From: G963556115 sp963675945
GTDB lineage: Bacteria > Planctomycetota > SZUA-567
Length of the DNA stretch: 64,000 bases
Assembly (NCBI GenBank): GCA_963675945.1
Contig: OY780932.1
Span: 1,736,001-1,800,000 of the forward strand
Reading direction: 5' to 3'
Every line of letters begins with the position of its first letter. Position 1 is the first letter of the stretch. Both the position numbers and the translations under genes were made by a program. Below the pieces are notes generated by a model. It made no database searches, was not told the DNA's origin, and saw only the letters and a program-made list of their open reading frames with translations. Of the stretch, positions 17,739-25,892 are shown piece by piece.

Positions 17739-17947
17739 AATCTTGTCCTTAAAGATTGGGTAGGGTTTGGCTGCAACTCTACCGGTTTTTGGTTATAAGT
17801 TTATACCTGTTATTATGCTTGGTTTTAAGAAAATTTGCTATGAAAAAAAGTGTAATTGTTATTTTGGTGTGTTTTCTTATGTAAAGTGTTATACTCAAAG
17901 TTTATTCGAAGTCTAAAGAAAGGGATGAAAACACGGGGAAAACAGCC

Positions 17948-18300
17948 CTCAGCAAACTGAGGGCTGAGGCTGCATCTCGCAGCCCGTTCAGCTGTTCCTA
18001 GATGTCTGAAAATACGAACTGGTGAGCAATAGGTGGTACGAATAAAAACTGAGGGTATAATCACAGGTCGCCAAGGGACAAACTTCCGAAACACGCTTTG
18101 CGCCAAAGCCCAGACTTCAGTCAGTTTAATTCCTCAATCCAAAGGTCTGCGCGCTTTAGCAAGCCCGCGCAAAACCCTCTTCTCTTATTCAGCAAAGCTA
18201 ATCTTCTTTGTTCAAAGAAGCAAGAATGAACTTTGGAAAAGTTCAAGCAAACGCGTGCTTTTTTTAATGATACATTACGCACGCGGCGCAGGCCTAACCA
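17948..18300 (-). repeat. Composite palindromic repeat, copy R5 (inverted, full length)
   Basis: On the minus strand this reproduces R1 in order: a GCGTAATG...GCGTTTGCTT segment (18155-18300), the CTGGGCTTTGGCGCAAAGCG segment shared with R3, TGATTATACC, then GGGCTGCGAGATGCAGCCTC and a terminal hairpin of new sequence (CAGCCCTCAG-CAAA-CTGAGGGCTG, 17950-17973). It lies between the divergent genes at 17738 and 18400. Confidence 0.8.
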
Positions 18301-18399
18301 AGGATGATTCCTGGCATATTGTCCTAAGCATTGACTTGTATTAGGCGGTAGAATAGAATAAAATATACGATATTTGTTACTCACTTACAAGGTCTGGCG

Positions 18400-19437
18400 A
18401 TGAAGGTCAAAGATAAGACACCATATATTATAGCTATTTGTGTGGCGGTAGGCTGGATAATCGCCTTTCCTTACTTCAAGGAGAGTTTTCTCAAAGATTA
18501 CTCTTTCATGCCGCTTCTGGGAATTGTCGCGGCGACGGTGGCCAATACGACTCCGGCGGCGGCGGGAATCGTCTATTTTCCCGTACTTACCAAGCTCCAG
18601 ATAAGTCCCTTTACCGCCTTTCAGTTTAGCCTGATTATTCAGGCCTACGGTATGAGCCTCGGTACCTTCAAATGGTATCGCTTCAATAAACAATTATTTC
18701 TGAAGAATATTCTCCCGATCTGTATTCTCGGTGGGATGATCGGAGTGACCTTGGGGATTGTGGTCTTTCCGCTCAAGAACCCGGAAATGCTGATTATTAC
18801 CTTCAATACGGTGGCGTTCATCTTTACCCAGGTGGTATTCTTCTCTATCCTCTTCAAATGCCAATATCCGCATATTGTAATTGAGCTCACCCGCCGCCGG
18901 GGGTTGATTCTCTTTGTTGTCTCGCTTATAGGCGGGGTGATCTCGGGCTGGATCGGCTTTGGTATCGATACTATCTTCTATTTTGTACTGACTATCGGCT
19001 TCAAGATCAATCCGGCGATCTCAATCGTCACCTCAATCTGTCTGATGGCTATAACTTCGATCTTCGGTACGCTGCTCAATATCATCTATAATAACGTTCC
19101 CTTCGCTCTCTGGTACTCGGCAATTCCCGGGGTGACCCTGGCGGGGCTCTTTCTGGCCTCGTATATTGCGGTCAGAATCGGGGCGAAGAATGTACTTTTG
19201 CTCTTTACCTTCCTTCTGTGCTCAGACTTCTTCCTCACCCTCTGGACACAGCAGACAATCCCGATGAGCCAGGCTGTGCGCTCGGGCATTACCTATGCGC
19301 TGGTGATCTACCTGCTGGTTATTCACGTCAAGATCTTCAAGCAGGGATACAGAGACATGACCGATACGCATGGTAAGTTCTCGGAACAGGCTGAACCGAT
19401 CGTACTCCGCGACGAAGATGAGCAAGACCGTAATTGA
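18400..19437 (+). CDS. TSUP family transporter (TauE/SafE-like)
   Basis: A 345-residue inner-membrane protein with about eight to nine transmembrane segments and the TauE/SafE pattern: an N-terminal repeat (LGIVAATVANTTPAAAGIVY) and a related C-terminal one (GGVISGWIGFGIDTIFYFVL). TSUP proteins export small organosulfur or carboxylate anions, such as sulfite, sulfoacetate or taurine-derived products. The C-terminus is acidic and cytosolic. It stands alone, so the substrate cannot be inferred. The ribosome site (AAGG) is weak. Confidence 0.85.
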   Translation: MKVKDKTPYIIAICVAVGWIIAFPYFKESFLKDYSFMPLLGIVAATVANTTPAAAGIVYFPVLTKLQISPFTAFQFSLIIQAYGMSLGTFKWYRFNKQLFLKNILPICILGGMIGVTLGIVVFPLKNPEMLIITFNTVAFIFTQVVFFSILFKCQYPHIVIELTRRRGLILFVVSLIGGVISGWIGFGIDTIFYFVLTIGFKINPAISIVTSICLMAITSIFGTLLNIIYNNVPFALWYSAIPGVTLAGLFLASYIAVRIGAKNVLLLFTFLLCSDFFLTLWTQQTIPMSQAVRSGITYALVIYLLVIHVKIFKQGYRDMTDTHGKFSEQAEPIVLRDEDEQDRN

Positions 19438-19777
19438 GGCTGGTGGAATAGGGTGCAACGTTATTATTCTTACCATAATACCGAGAAATTTTATGTGTGC
19501 CGCCGAAGCCGGTCGCAGCTTCAGGTCGTAGCGCGCTTGGCGAGCGCAGTTTTTAGTCGCACTTGCACTGCAAGTAACGGTTGACTTGAATCGGTATTTT
19601 TAATATGATTTGTTTAAGCTGGTGCAGGTAACTAACAGTTTAGTATTATTGTGGTTATATGATTATAAGGGCTGCGTGGGCGGGTCGGTTGTCGGTTATT
19701 TGCGGGAACCGGGGCGCAGGTGCAGGCGGTTTGTAGGTTATTTTTGTTTTGAGCAGTAATTTGCAGGAGAGATCTTT
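19438..19777 (+). other. Intergenic stretch before cimA
   Basis: No gene seen. A short perfect palindrome (ACTTGCA-C-TGCAAGT, 19561-19575) lies 200 bases before cimA, and GGAGAG is the cimA ribosome site. I see no leader peptide or T-box motif that would indicate isoleucine-responsive control. Confidence 0.45.
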
Positions 19778-21361
19778 ATGGCTAAGAAGGTAATCGAGAT
19801 ATATGATACGACTCTACGTGACGGAGCCCAGGGGGAGGGTGTGAGCTTTACAGTACAAGACAAGCTCAACCTGACTATTGCCCTGGATAACTTCGGGGTC
19901 GATTATATTGAAGGCGGCTGGCCGGGATCCAACCCCAAGGATGCGGATTACTTCGAAGAGGTAAAGCAGCTCAAACTGAAGAATGCCCGGGTGGCGGCTT
20001 TCGGCTCGACTCGACACGCGAAGAATACCCCGGGGCGAGATCCCAATATCCGCAAGCTCGTTGCCGCTAAGACCGAGGTTATCACTATCTTCGGCAAGGC
20101 CTGGGATCTGCATGTGACCGATGCGCTGCGGGTAAGCCTGGATACCAACCTGGAGATGATTGAGTCCTCGGTGAAGTTTTTGAAGAGGAAGACCGGGAAG
20201 GTGATATTCGATGCGGAACACTTCTTCGACGGTTACTTTGCTAACCCTGAGTACGCGCTGCAGGCACTCGAAGCAGCAGCAAACGGCGGAGCGGAGCTGC
20301 TCGTACTCTGTGATACCAACGGCGGCTGCCTGACCCATAAACTGCCAGCTATTCTGGACTTGGTGCGTTCTCGATTATCCGGAATAGAGATCGGGATACA
20401 TGCTCACAATGACAGCGGTGTAGCGACGGCTAACAGCATAACTGCGGTGATGGAGGGGGCGAACCACGTTCAAGGGACGATGAACGGTATCGGGGAGCGT
20501 TGCGGTAATGCCAACCTGATCGAGATCATCCCTGGGATAAACCTCAAGACCGAGTATCAGACCAGGAATTTCAAGCATCTCAAGGGACTCACCGAGTTCA
20601 GCCGTTATATCGATGAAGTGGCCAATACGATACCGCCTAAGGGCTTGCCCTATGTCGGGCGGAGCGCCTTTACCCATAAGGCTGGCGTGCATGCCTCGGC
20701 TCTGGCGCGCAATGAGAAGACTTATGAACATATCAGCCCGGAGAGTGTCGGCAATGAACGGCGGATTCTGATCTCCGAACTCTCAGGCAGGAGCAACCTC
20801 AAGACCCTCGGCATCAAAGAGATCGATGAGAATCCAGAGCTATTAAAGACTCTTCTCAACCGGGTGATGGAGCTGGAGAATGACGGCTATGCCTTTGAGG
20901 CGGCGAATGCGAGCTTTGCGCTCTTGATCGACCGTATCTGCGGGCGGGAGAACACCTTCTTCCATGTCGATTCGTACCGGGTGATGAGTGAGGTGGAGAA
21001 TAACGGCGTGGAGTCGGTATCGGAGGCGACGGTCAAGACGATGGTGGGCAAGACCAGGTATCATACCGTAAGTGAGAGTGTGAACGGGCCGGTGGATGCA
21101 CTCTTCGCGGCGCTCAAGAAGGCCTTGAAGGAGGATTATCCGGTGGTCGAGAGTATTAAGTTGATCGACTATAAAGTACATATCGTCAATCCCAAGGCGG
21201 CGACGAGCGCGAAGGTACGGGTAATTGTCCAGTCCGAGTGCGGCGGCAAGATTTGGGGTACGGTCGGGGTCTCCGAGAGTGTTATCGAGGCGAGTTATCA
21301 TGCGATAATCGACAGCCTGGAGTATCTCTTCAAGAATAACCGCAAACGTGGACGGAAGTAG
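19778..21361 (+). CDS. cimA: (R)-citramalate synthase
   Basis: A 527-residue enzyme condensing pyruvate and acetyl-CoA to (R)-citramalate, the first step of the threonine-independent isoleucine pathway. The HMGL-like TIM barrel starts with IYDTTLRDGAQGEGVSFTVQ (catalytic Arg/Asp) and has the metal-site GIHAHNDSGVATANS and the family motifs GTMNGIGERCGNANL and FTHKAGVHASAL. The last 150 residues form the LeuA allosteric dimer domain, the site of isoleucine feedback. Length and the GAQGEGVSF variant fit the CimA rather than the LeuA/NifV branch. GGAGAG precedes the ATG and a terminator follows at 21422. Confidence 0.95.
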   Translation: MAKKVIEIYDTTLRDGAQGEGVSFTVQDKLNLTIALDNFGVDYIEGGWPGSNPKDADYFEEVKQLKLKNARVAAFGSTRHAKNTPGRDPNIRKLVAAKTEVITIFGKAWDLHVTDALRVSLDTNLEMIESSVKFLKRKTGKVIFDAEHFFDGYFANPEYALQALEAAANGGAELLVLCDTNGGCLTHKLPAILDLVRSRLSGIEIGIHAHNDSGVATANSITAVMEGANHVQGTMNGIGERCGNANLIEIIPGINLKTEYQTRNFKHLKGLTEFSRYIDEVANTIPPKGLPYVGRSAFTHKAGVHASALARNEKTYEHISPESVGNERRILISELSGRSNLKTLGIKEIDENPELLKTLLNRVMELENDGYAFEAANASFALLIDRICGRENTFFHVDSYRVMSEVENNGVESVSEATVKTMVGKTRYHTVSESVNGPVDALFAALKKALKEDYPVVESIKLIDYKVHIVNPKAATSAKVRVIVQSECGGKIWGTVGVSESVIEASYHAIIDSLEYLFKNNRKRGRK

Positions 21362-21421
21362 GCCTATCTCAGAATTCCTTTCTTGGGGGGGGGCGGTCTG
21401 CCCTCTACAAATACTTTTGGT

Positions 21422-21458
21422 AAAACCCTGAAAATTATCGGCAATTTTCAGGGTTTTT
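21422..21458 (+). terminator. Intrinsic terminator of cimA
   Basis: A perfect 15-bp stem (AAAACCCTGAAAATT with its complement at 21443-21457) with a six-base loop and a T-run. Being AT-rich at its base, it can also work in the opposite direction. Confidence 0.9.
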
Positions 21459-21483
21459 CATTATTGTAGACTTAATATAAGAA

Positions 21484-21583
21484 TATCTTTGAACAAACCC
21501 CACACTATTGGGTCACGCTTTACGTAAAACTGCCTGCCCGAACACCGGTTGATCAAACGCATAGTGTTTACTAGGGTACAAGG
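21484..21583 (+). repeat. Short dispersed repeat family D, copy 1
   Basis: About 100 bases with the order ACGCTTTACGTAAAACTG, CTGCCCGAACACCGG, CAAACGCATAGTGTTT, GGGTACAAGG. Diverged copies occur at 22320-22412 and, without the last part, at 15916-15985 and 16253-16309 inside the tandem repeat. It is intergenic, just after the cimA terminator. Confidence 0.6.
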
Positions 21584-21635
21584 CGGGGAGCTTCGGAATA
21601 GAATTATTGTGGAGCGTGTGATTTCTGGTTATACC

Positions 21636-22172
21636 CTATTCTATATTGGCGTGGCGCGCGGCGAGGTCTGCCGGAGTCTTGCCGGATTTCTCCAGAATAC
21701 ACTCCAGGAGTAGATCTGTACACAGCAGTAGCGAGGTCTCAAAGCAGGAGCCGAGGAGCTGGGAGCTCTGGAGCTCACGGGTCGGGATGATGATGAGTTC
21801 GTCCGCCAGCTTGGCGAGTGCGGACTCAGGGCTGGCACTGAGGACTAAAATCCTGGCTCCGGCAGCTCTGGCGACCGTAGCCAGGGTGAGGACACTACGG
21901 GTCTCGCCGCTGCCCGAGGCGCAGATAAGGAGTTCGCCGTTTTTGAGCGCCGGGGTTGTCGGGTCGCCTACGGTGTGGACATTGAGCCCGGTCTGTACCA
22001 GGCGCATGGCAAACATCTGGAGGACACAGCGCGATCTGCCGGCGGCCAGGGTGAAGATTCTGTTCGCGCTTAGGATAGTCTCTGCGGCTGCGTTCAGTGC
22101 AGTGTTATCCAGCAGGGCGGTAACCTGGGCGTATTCTTGCAGAAGCGTCGTTGCGCGTTGCGGGATATCCAT
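21636..22172 (-). CDS. hxlB: 6-phospho-3-hexuloisomerase (SIS domain)
   Basis: A 178-residue SIS-domain sugar isomerase of the HxlB/PHI type, interconverting 3-hexulose 6-phosphate and fructose 6-phosphate in the ribulose monophosphate pathway. Recognisable parts are IFTLAAGRSRCVLQMFAMRL (phosphosugar-binding loop with the family Gly-Arg-Ser), VGDPTTPALKNGELLICASG, the SGSGETRSV loop and a C-terminal helix. Length is typical for PHI. The partner synthase HxlA is not next to it. In a non-methylotroph the pathway would serve formaldehyde fixation or ribulose 5-phosphate supply. Confidence 0.85.
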   Translation of the reverse strand: MDIPQRATTLLQEYAQVTALLDNTALNAAAETILSANRIFTLAAGRSRCVLQMFAMRLVQTGLNVHTVGDPTTPALKNGELLICASGSGETRSVLTLATVARAAGARILVLSASPESALAKLADELIIIPTRELQSSQLLGSCFETSLLLCTDLLLECILEKSGKTPADLAARHANIE

Positions 22173-22319
22173 ATTTTTTTCTTCTTTCGCTTAGTTTGTT
22201 TTGATTTGGTGCTTATTTCTAGGTACGTCTGTAACGCGGCAGTGCCGATTGTTGCCGCTTATTATAGTATGGCTTGCGGGCTGGGAGGTCAATCGAAATA
22301 AAAAAACTAGGCTTATTTA

Positions 22320-22412
22320 CCTAAACGATGTGTTTATCCGAATTATGCTTGCGTAAAATTGTCTGCCGGACACCGGCTGAGCAAACGCACAGCGTTTGCC
22401 GGGGTACAAGGG
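22320..22412 (+). repeat. Short dispersed repeat family D, copy 2
   Basis: A diverged second copy: ATGCTTGCGTAAAATTGTC, TGCCGGACACCGGCTGAGC, AAACGCACAGCGTTTGCC, GGGGTACAAGG, running into a nine-base G tract. It contains the small palindrome AAACGCACAGCGTTT. The rest of the 425-base gap between 22173 and 22597 shows nothing else. Confidence 0.6.
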
Positions 22413-22597
22413 GGGGGGGTGATGTCCGCAACGGGTACGGGGTAGTCCCGGAAGAGGGTTGTGCATAATTTTGAGACTGGTTGGTTTGAGTGTTCAGGCC
22501 GTTGGGTTGAGGTGAAGGGTTGGGGACTAGCGGCTTACGGCTGGAGTTTTGATGCTTTGGCCGCTTGAATTAGAGGTGTCGGCTTCAGGTTGGGGTT

Positions 22598-22864
22598 TCA
22601 GGTAATCTTGCGGTCGACCGTTAGAAGGTTGTCGATAATATTGGCGGCGCACTTGAGATCGAATTCACTTGGGTCTTCCAGGGCGATTGAAAAGGTCTGC
22701 CGGTTCTTGATGATCATGGCATTGACTGAGTTTGTGCTCTCAATCGAGATACAGGCCTGTACCGCCATCTCATGGTGGATAAATCCCGGTCGCTGCACGG
22801 TGACATATACCGGGGTGAGAATCCACTCCCGGTAGCTCTTACGCGTACGTGTTGGTCGTGCCAT
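22598..22864 (-). CDS. Small hypothetical protein at the end of the chemosensory operon
   Basis: An 88-residue soluble protein starting 17 bases after the stop of the Cache-domain gene with a GGAGAG site, so it is probably the last gene of the chemosensory operon. It has a basic N-terminus (MARPTRTRKSYREW) and an alpha/beta pattern; no family is recognised. It could be an adaptor or regulator of the sensor. Confidence 0.6.
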   Translation of the reverse strand: MARPTRTRKSYREWILTPVYVTVQRPGFIHHEMAVQACISIESTNSVNAMIIKNRQTFSIALEDPSEFDLKCAANIIDNLLTVDRKIT

Positions 22865-22880
22865 AAGCCTTACTCTCCGT

Positions 22881-25301
22881 TCAGTTCATCGGTCTTACCA
22901 CATGCGCACTCCAGGAGAGTCCGGCGTATTCACGGTAGCCCTGAGTCTTGGACGATCCCATGATGTACTCTACGCCGTTGAGGATGAAGAGGCTCGAGGT
23001 ACTCTCGCCTTTGCTGAGTTGGCGGTGTTTCTGCGGTAACTCCAGTACCAGTCCGACCGGCCAGTTATCCGGGTCGGTAGTCTCCATGATCTCACCCTGG
23101 CTATTGGTGTAACAGGCGGCGCAGCCTTCAATAAAGTTGAGATCCTTGTCTACCGGCAGGCAGTTTTGCAGGATGGTTCTGGCCTCGGTGTCCCAGTCGA
23201 AGAGGACACCAAGAACGCCGATGGAGTCGCCCTTGCGCGCGCCGCCCCGGCGTATCCCGGCCGAGTAGATCAGGCTGCGTTCCTTGTTCTTCTCCAGAAT
23301 TGACTTCTGGGTATCTTGCACCTCGTACTCCATCGAGGTCTGGGTGCGCATGCCGCTCTGGAACCACTCCTGATCAGAGACATTAATCTTCTTCAGTTCG
23401 TTGCGCAGTTCCATCTTCGAACAGGCTACGATCTCACCGCTGCCGTCAGCGAGAATGAGATTGCGGTACATAGTATAGCTGTTATTGATGACCTTGAGCC
23501 GGTTGCAGGCCTTTTCAAACTTCTTCTCCTCCGGATTCTGCAAGGCTTCCCAGAAATAACTGTCGGTACTCCACCAGCGGATATCGGCCGAGCGTTCGAA
23601 GAGATTGCGGTCAATCAGATCAATCGCCTGTTTGCTGAACATTTCCAGTGCCTGCAGATTGAGGGCGAGTTCGCCGGTGGCCATCTCTGCCAGCAGGTAC
23701 TCCATTCGGTTGGTGGCAAAGTCGCCGGTCTTGGTGATCTGATCAAAGATCGGTCCGAGCGCGACCCCGCGCTTGCCGAGTTTGGAGGCAAAGACAATGC
23801 CGTTGAGCGAGATGAGCTGTATCGACTCCTTGTCCTCCTGAATTTTGAGGTAGGTGTCCTTGTTAATCTGCGGGATGATCTTGGAGTCCATCAGTTTCTC
23901 GGCTGGAATATCTGCGGTCTCGGCCTGATACTTGTCCCCGAAGATACAGTCGCGCGGAACTACGACGTGTGAACTCCAGCCTAGACCTTTGTACTCGAGG
24001 TAGCCGTCGGTCTTGGCGGAGAAGATGGCGGCGTTTTGCCCCTCGACCATCGCGTAAGAGTGTATCTTCTCCCCGGGGCTGAGTGTACGGTGGTTGCGCG
24101 GGACATGCGCTAGATGCTCCGGTTCAAATATGGCTTCGTCGCTTGAGCCGATGATCTTACCGGTACTGGAGGTAATTAACGAATGCCAGCCGGGGGCGAT
24201 GTTGCCATCTTCGCCTTTTGGCATATAGTCTTCCATAATGATCTTGGCTTCGCCCTGAAAATCAAAGTAGATGCCCATGGCGCCGATAACTGTGCCGTTA
24301 TTCTCGCTGTTCTCGCGGATGGCGGTGGTGTAGACCAGGGAGGGAACCTTCTCGACCTTGCTCGTGGAGAGATCTTGGGCAAAATATTCGGTGCCGTCCT
24401 TGGTCTCCATTGCCTGCGTAAACCACTCTTCACAGGCGATATTGACTCCCAGCAGGGATTTTCTGGCCTTACGGTTGGCATTGGCAATGATAAAACCGTC
24501 CTTGTCACAGATAACCAAATCCCGGTAGAGGGTATATGAGCTATTGATATCTTCAAGGCGCTGGCAGGAGAACTTTACCTTGGCGTGGAGTTTGTTCAGC
24601 TCCTGGAGCAGGCTTTTGATGGCGGCGGAGAGGGTGCTGCCTTCGACACTGGCGCTGAGTATCTGCTCTAACCGGAGAATATCCTGTGAGAATTCCTTGC
24701 AGATCTCATCCGAGACGATAATCTTTATGCCGCTATCCTCCAGGTATCCGAGTACCTTCTGCAGCAGGGTATGTAACTCTATCTCTGAAGGCAGTGAGTC
24801 TTGATTCTCGCTCAGATTTTTGCTCAGTTTCCCGCTGAGCAGGGAGATCTTCTCGGCAAGGGAACTCAGTAAATCCTTCGTATTGTTGGTTGAGAGGATA
24901 CAGTCGCCGAAGGCTCGTTCCAGAGCCCACCAGCGGACATCACAGGTTCGTTCCAGGAGATTCCGGTCGATCAGATTGATCTTGACATAGGCGACGTTCG
25001 AGAGGATCATGCAGTAGAATTCCTCCTTGGCCTGGTAGAACTGATCAAAGAGTTTCTTGGTTACCTCCAAGAGTTCGTCACTGAAATTCTCTACTCGTAC
25101 CATGAGGTCGGTTATCTGCTCTTGCTCGGTAGCGTCTTCACTGATCTCAACCGCCGAGCATTTTCCCTGATTACAGATGGGGAATAACCCGTTGAGTTCG
25201 TTTACTATCTTCTCATAGAATTCTCTATGTTCATAGGTGATCACCGGATCAAAAATGCTGAATTTGGTATTCCATGCTTGGGTATTATCTTCAACTGACA
25301 T
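22881..25301 (-). CDS. Soluble sensor protein with two tandem Cache-like domains
   Basis: An 806-residue protein with no signal peptide or transmembrane segment. It is an internal duplication: each half has a helical segment with NL(L/F)ER..D.RWW (ERTCDVRWWALERAFGD; ERSADIRWWSTDSYFWE) followed by a Cache-like sensor domain (NSSYTLYRDLVICDKDGFII...GAMGIYFDF; NNSYTMYRNLILADGSGEIV...GVLGVLFDW) and a closing GLxWSxHVV strand. Cache domains usually face the periplasm, so a cytosolic pair is unusual. It is third in the operon after a hybrid CheA and a CheW. It probably supplies the ligand signal to that kinase in place of a classical methyl-accepting receptor, since it lacks the MCP signalling hairpin. 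Confidence 0.8.
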   Translation of the reverse strand: MSVEDNTQAWNTKFSIFDPVITYEHREFYEKIVNELNGLFPICNQGKCSAVEISEDATEQEQITDLMVRVENFSDELLEVTKKLFDQFYQAKEEFYCMILSNVAYVKINLIDRNLLERTCDVRWWALERAFGDCILSTNNTKDLLSSLAEKISLLSGKLSKNLSENQDSLPSEIELHTLLQKVLGYLEDSGIKIIVSDEICKEFSQDILRLEQILSASVEGSTLSAAIKSLLQELNKLHAKVKFSCQRLEDINSSYTLYRDLVICDKDGFIIANANRKARKSLLGVNIACEEWFTQAMETKDGTEYFAQDLSTSKVEKVPSLVYTTAIRENSENNGTVIGAMGIYFDFQGEAKIIMEDYMPKGEDGNIAPGWHSLITSSTGKIIGSSDEAIFEPEHLAHVPRNHRTLSPGEKIHSYAMVEGQNAAIFSAKTDGYLEYKGLGWSSHVVVPRDCIFGDKYQAETADIPAEKLMDSKIIPQINKDTYLKIQEDKESIQLISLNGIVFASKLGKRGVALGPIFDQITKTGDFATNRMEYLLAEMATGELALNLQALEMFSKQAIDLIDRNLFERSADIRWWSTDSYFWEALQNPEEKKFEKACNRLKVINNSYTMYRNLILADGSGEIVACSKMELRNELKKINVSDQEWFQSGMRTQTSMEYEVQDTQKSILEKNKERSLIYSAGIRRGGARKGDSIGVLGVLFDWDTEARTILQNCLPVDKDLNFIEGCAACYTNSQGEIMETTDPDNWPVGLVLELPQKHRQLSKGESTSSLFILNGVEYIMGSSKTQGYREYAGLSWSAHVVRPMN

Positions 25302-25345
25302 TGACTGACTCCTAACTCTCTCTCGTTATTATTCTTGGTAATATA

Positions 25346-25831
25346 TTATTCAACCCCTGAACCCGTACTTTGCAGAATGGTCTTAACGAGTGTGGCGATG
25401 TTGAGGAGCATCAGGTAGTTCTCGCTATGCTGGAGCCTGAAAACACCCTCGACAAAGTCATAAGGTATATGCGCCGGACGGGGTTTGATATATTTTTCTT
25501 CCGCATTGATGATCGACTCGGTTCGGTCTACCCGCAGGACTACCGGTTCCTCACCAGACTCTATTCCGAGCTTGAGTGCATCTGGGGTCAGCTCGGCATT
25601 GGTCTCCAGCAGGATCATCTTACTGTTGGTCTTCACTTGAACCGCTGGTTTGTCCAGGCACGAGCGCAGATCAAGCACGGTTGCGGTCTTGCCGCGGTGA
25701 TGTACCAGACCTTCTATCCGTGAATCGGTAAGCGGGATATTGGTGACGGGGATGGGTCTGAAGAATTCTTCGACAATCAGCACCGGCACTCCGTACAGCC
25801 CATCAGCAACTCGGAAAGAGGCAATCTGCAT
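25346..25831 (-). CDS. cheW: CheW-like coupling protein
   Basis: A 161-residue CheW-domain protein. The ATG at 25831 is chosen because GGAG lies seven bases upstream; a longer frame to 25954 overlaps cheA and has no ribosome site. Conserved features are the ASFRVADGLYGVPVLIVEEF start, IPLTDSRIEGLVHHRGKTAT (the RG.. core strand) and LDLRSCLD. It links receptor or sensor proteins to the CheA kinase encoded 61 bases upstream. It is followed by the double-Cache sensor. Confidence 0.88.
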   Translation of the reverse strand: MQIASFRVADGLYGVPVLIVEEFFRPIPVTNIPLTDSRIEGLVHHRGKTATVLDLRSCLDKPAVQVKTNSKMILLETNAELTPDALKLGIESGEEPVVLRVDRTESIINAEEKYIKPRPAHIPYDFVEGVFRLQHSENYLMLLNIATLVKTILQSTGSGVE

Positions 25832-25892
25832 ATATACTCCATTTCTCCAGGCCGGTAAACAGCGTCCTGATCTAGACTCAAGTTCAGAAAAA

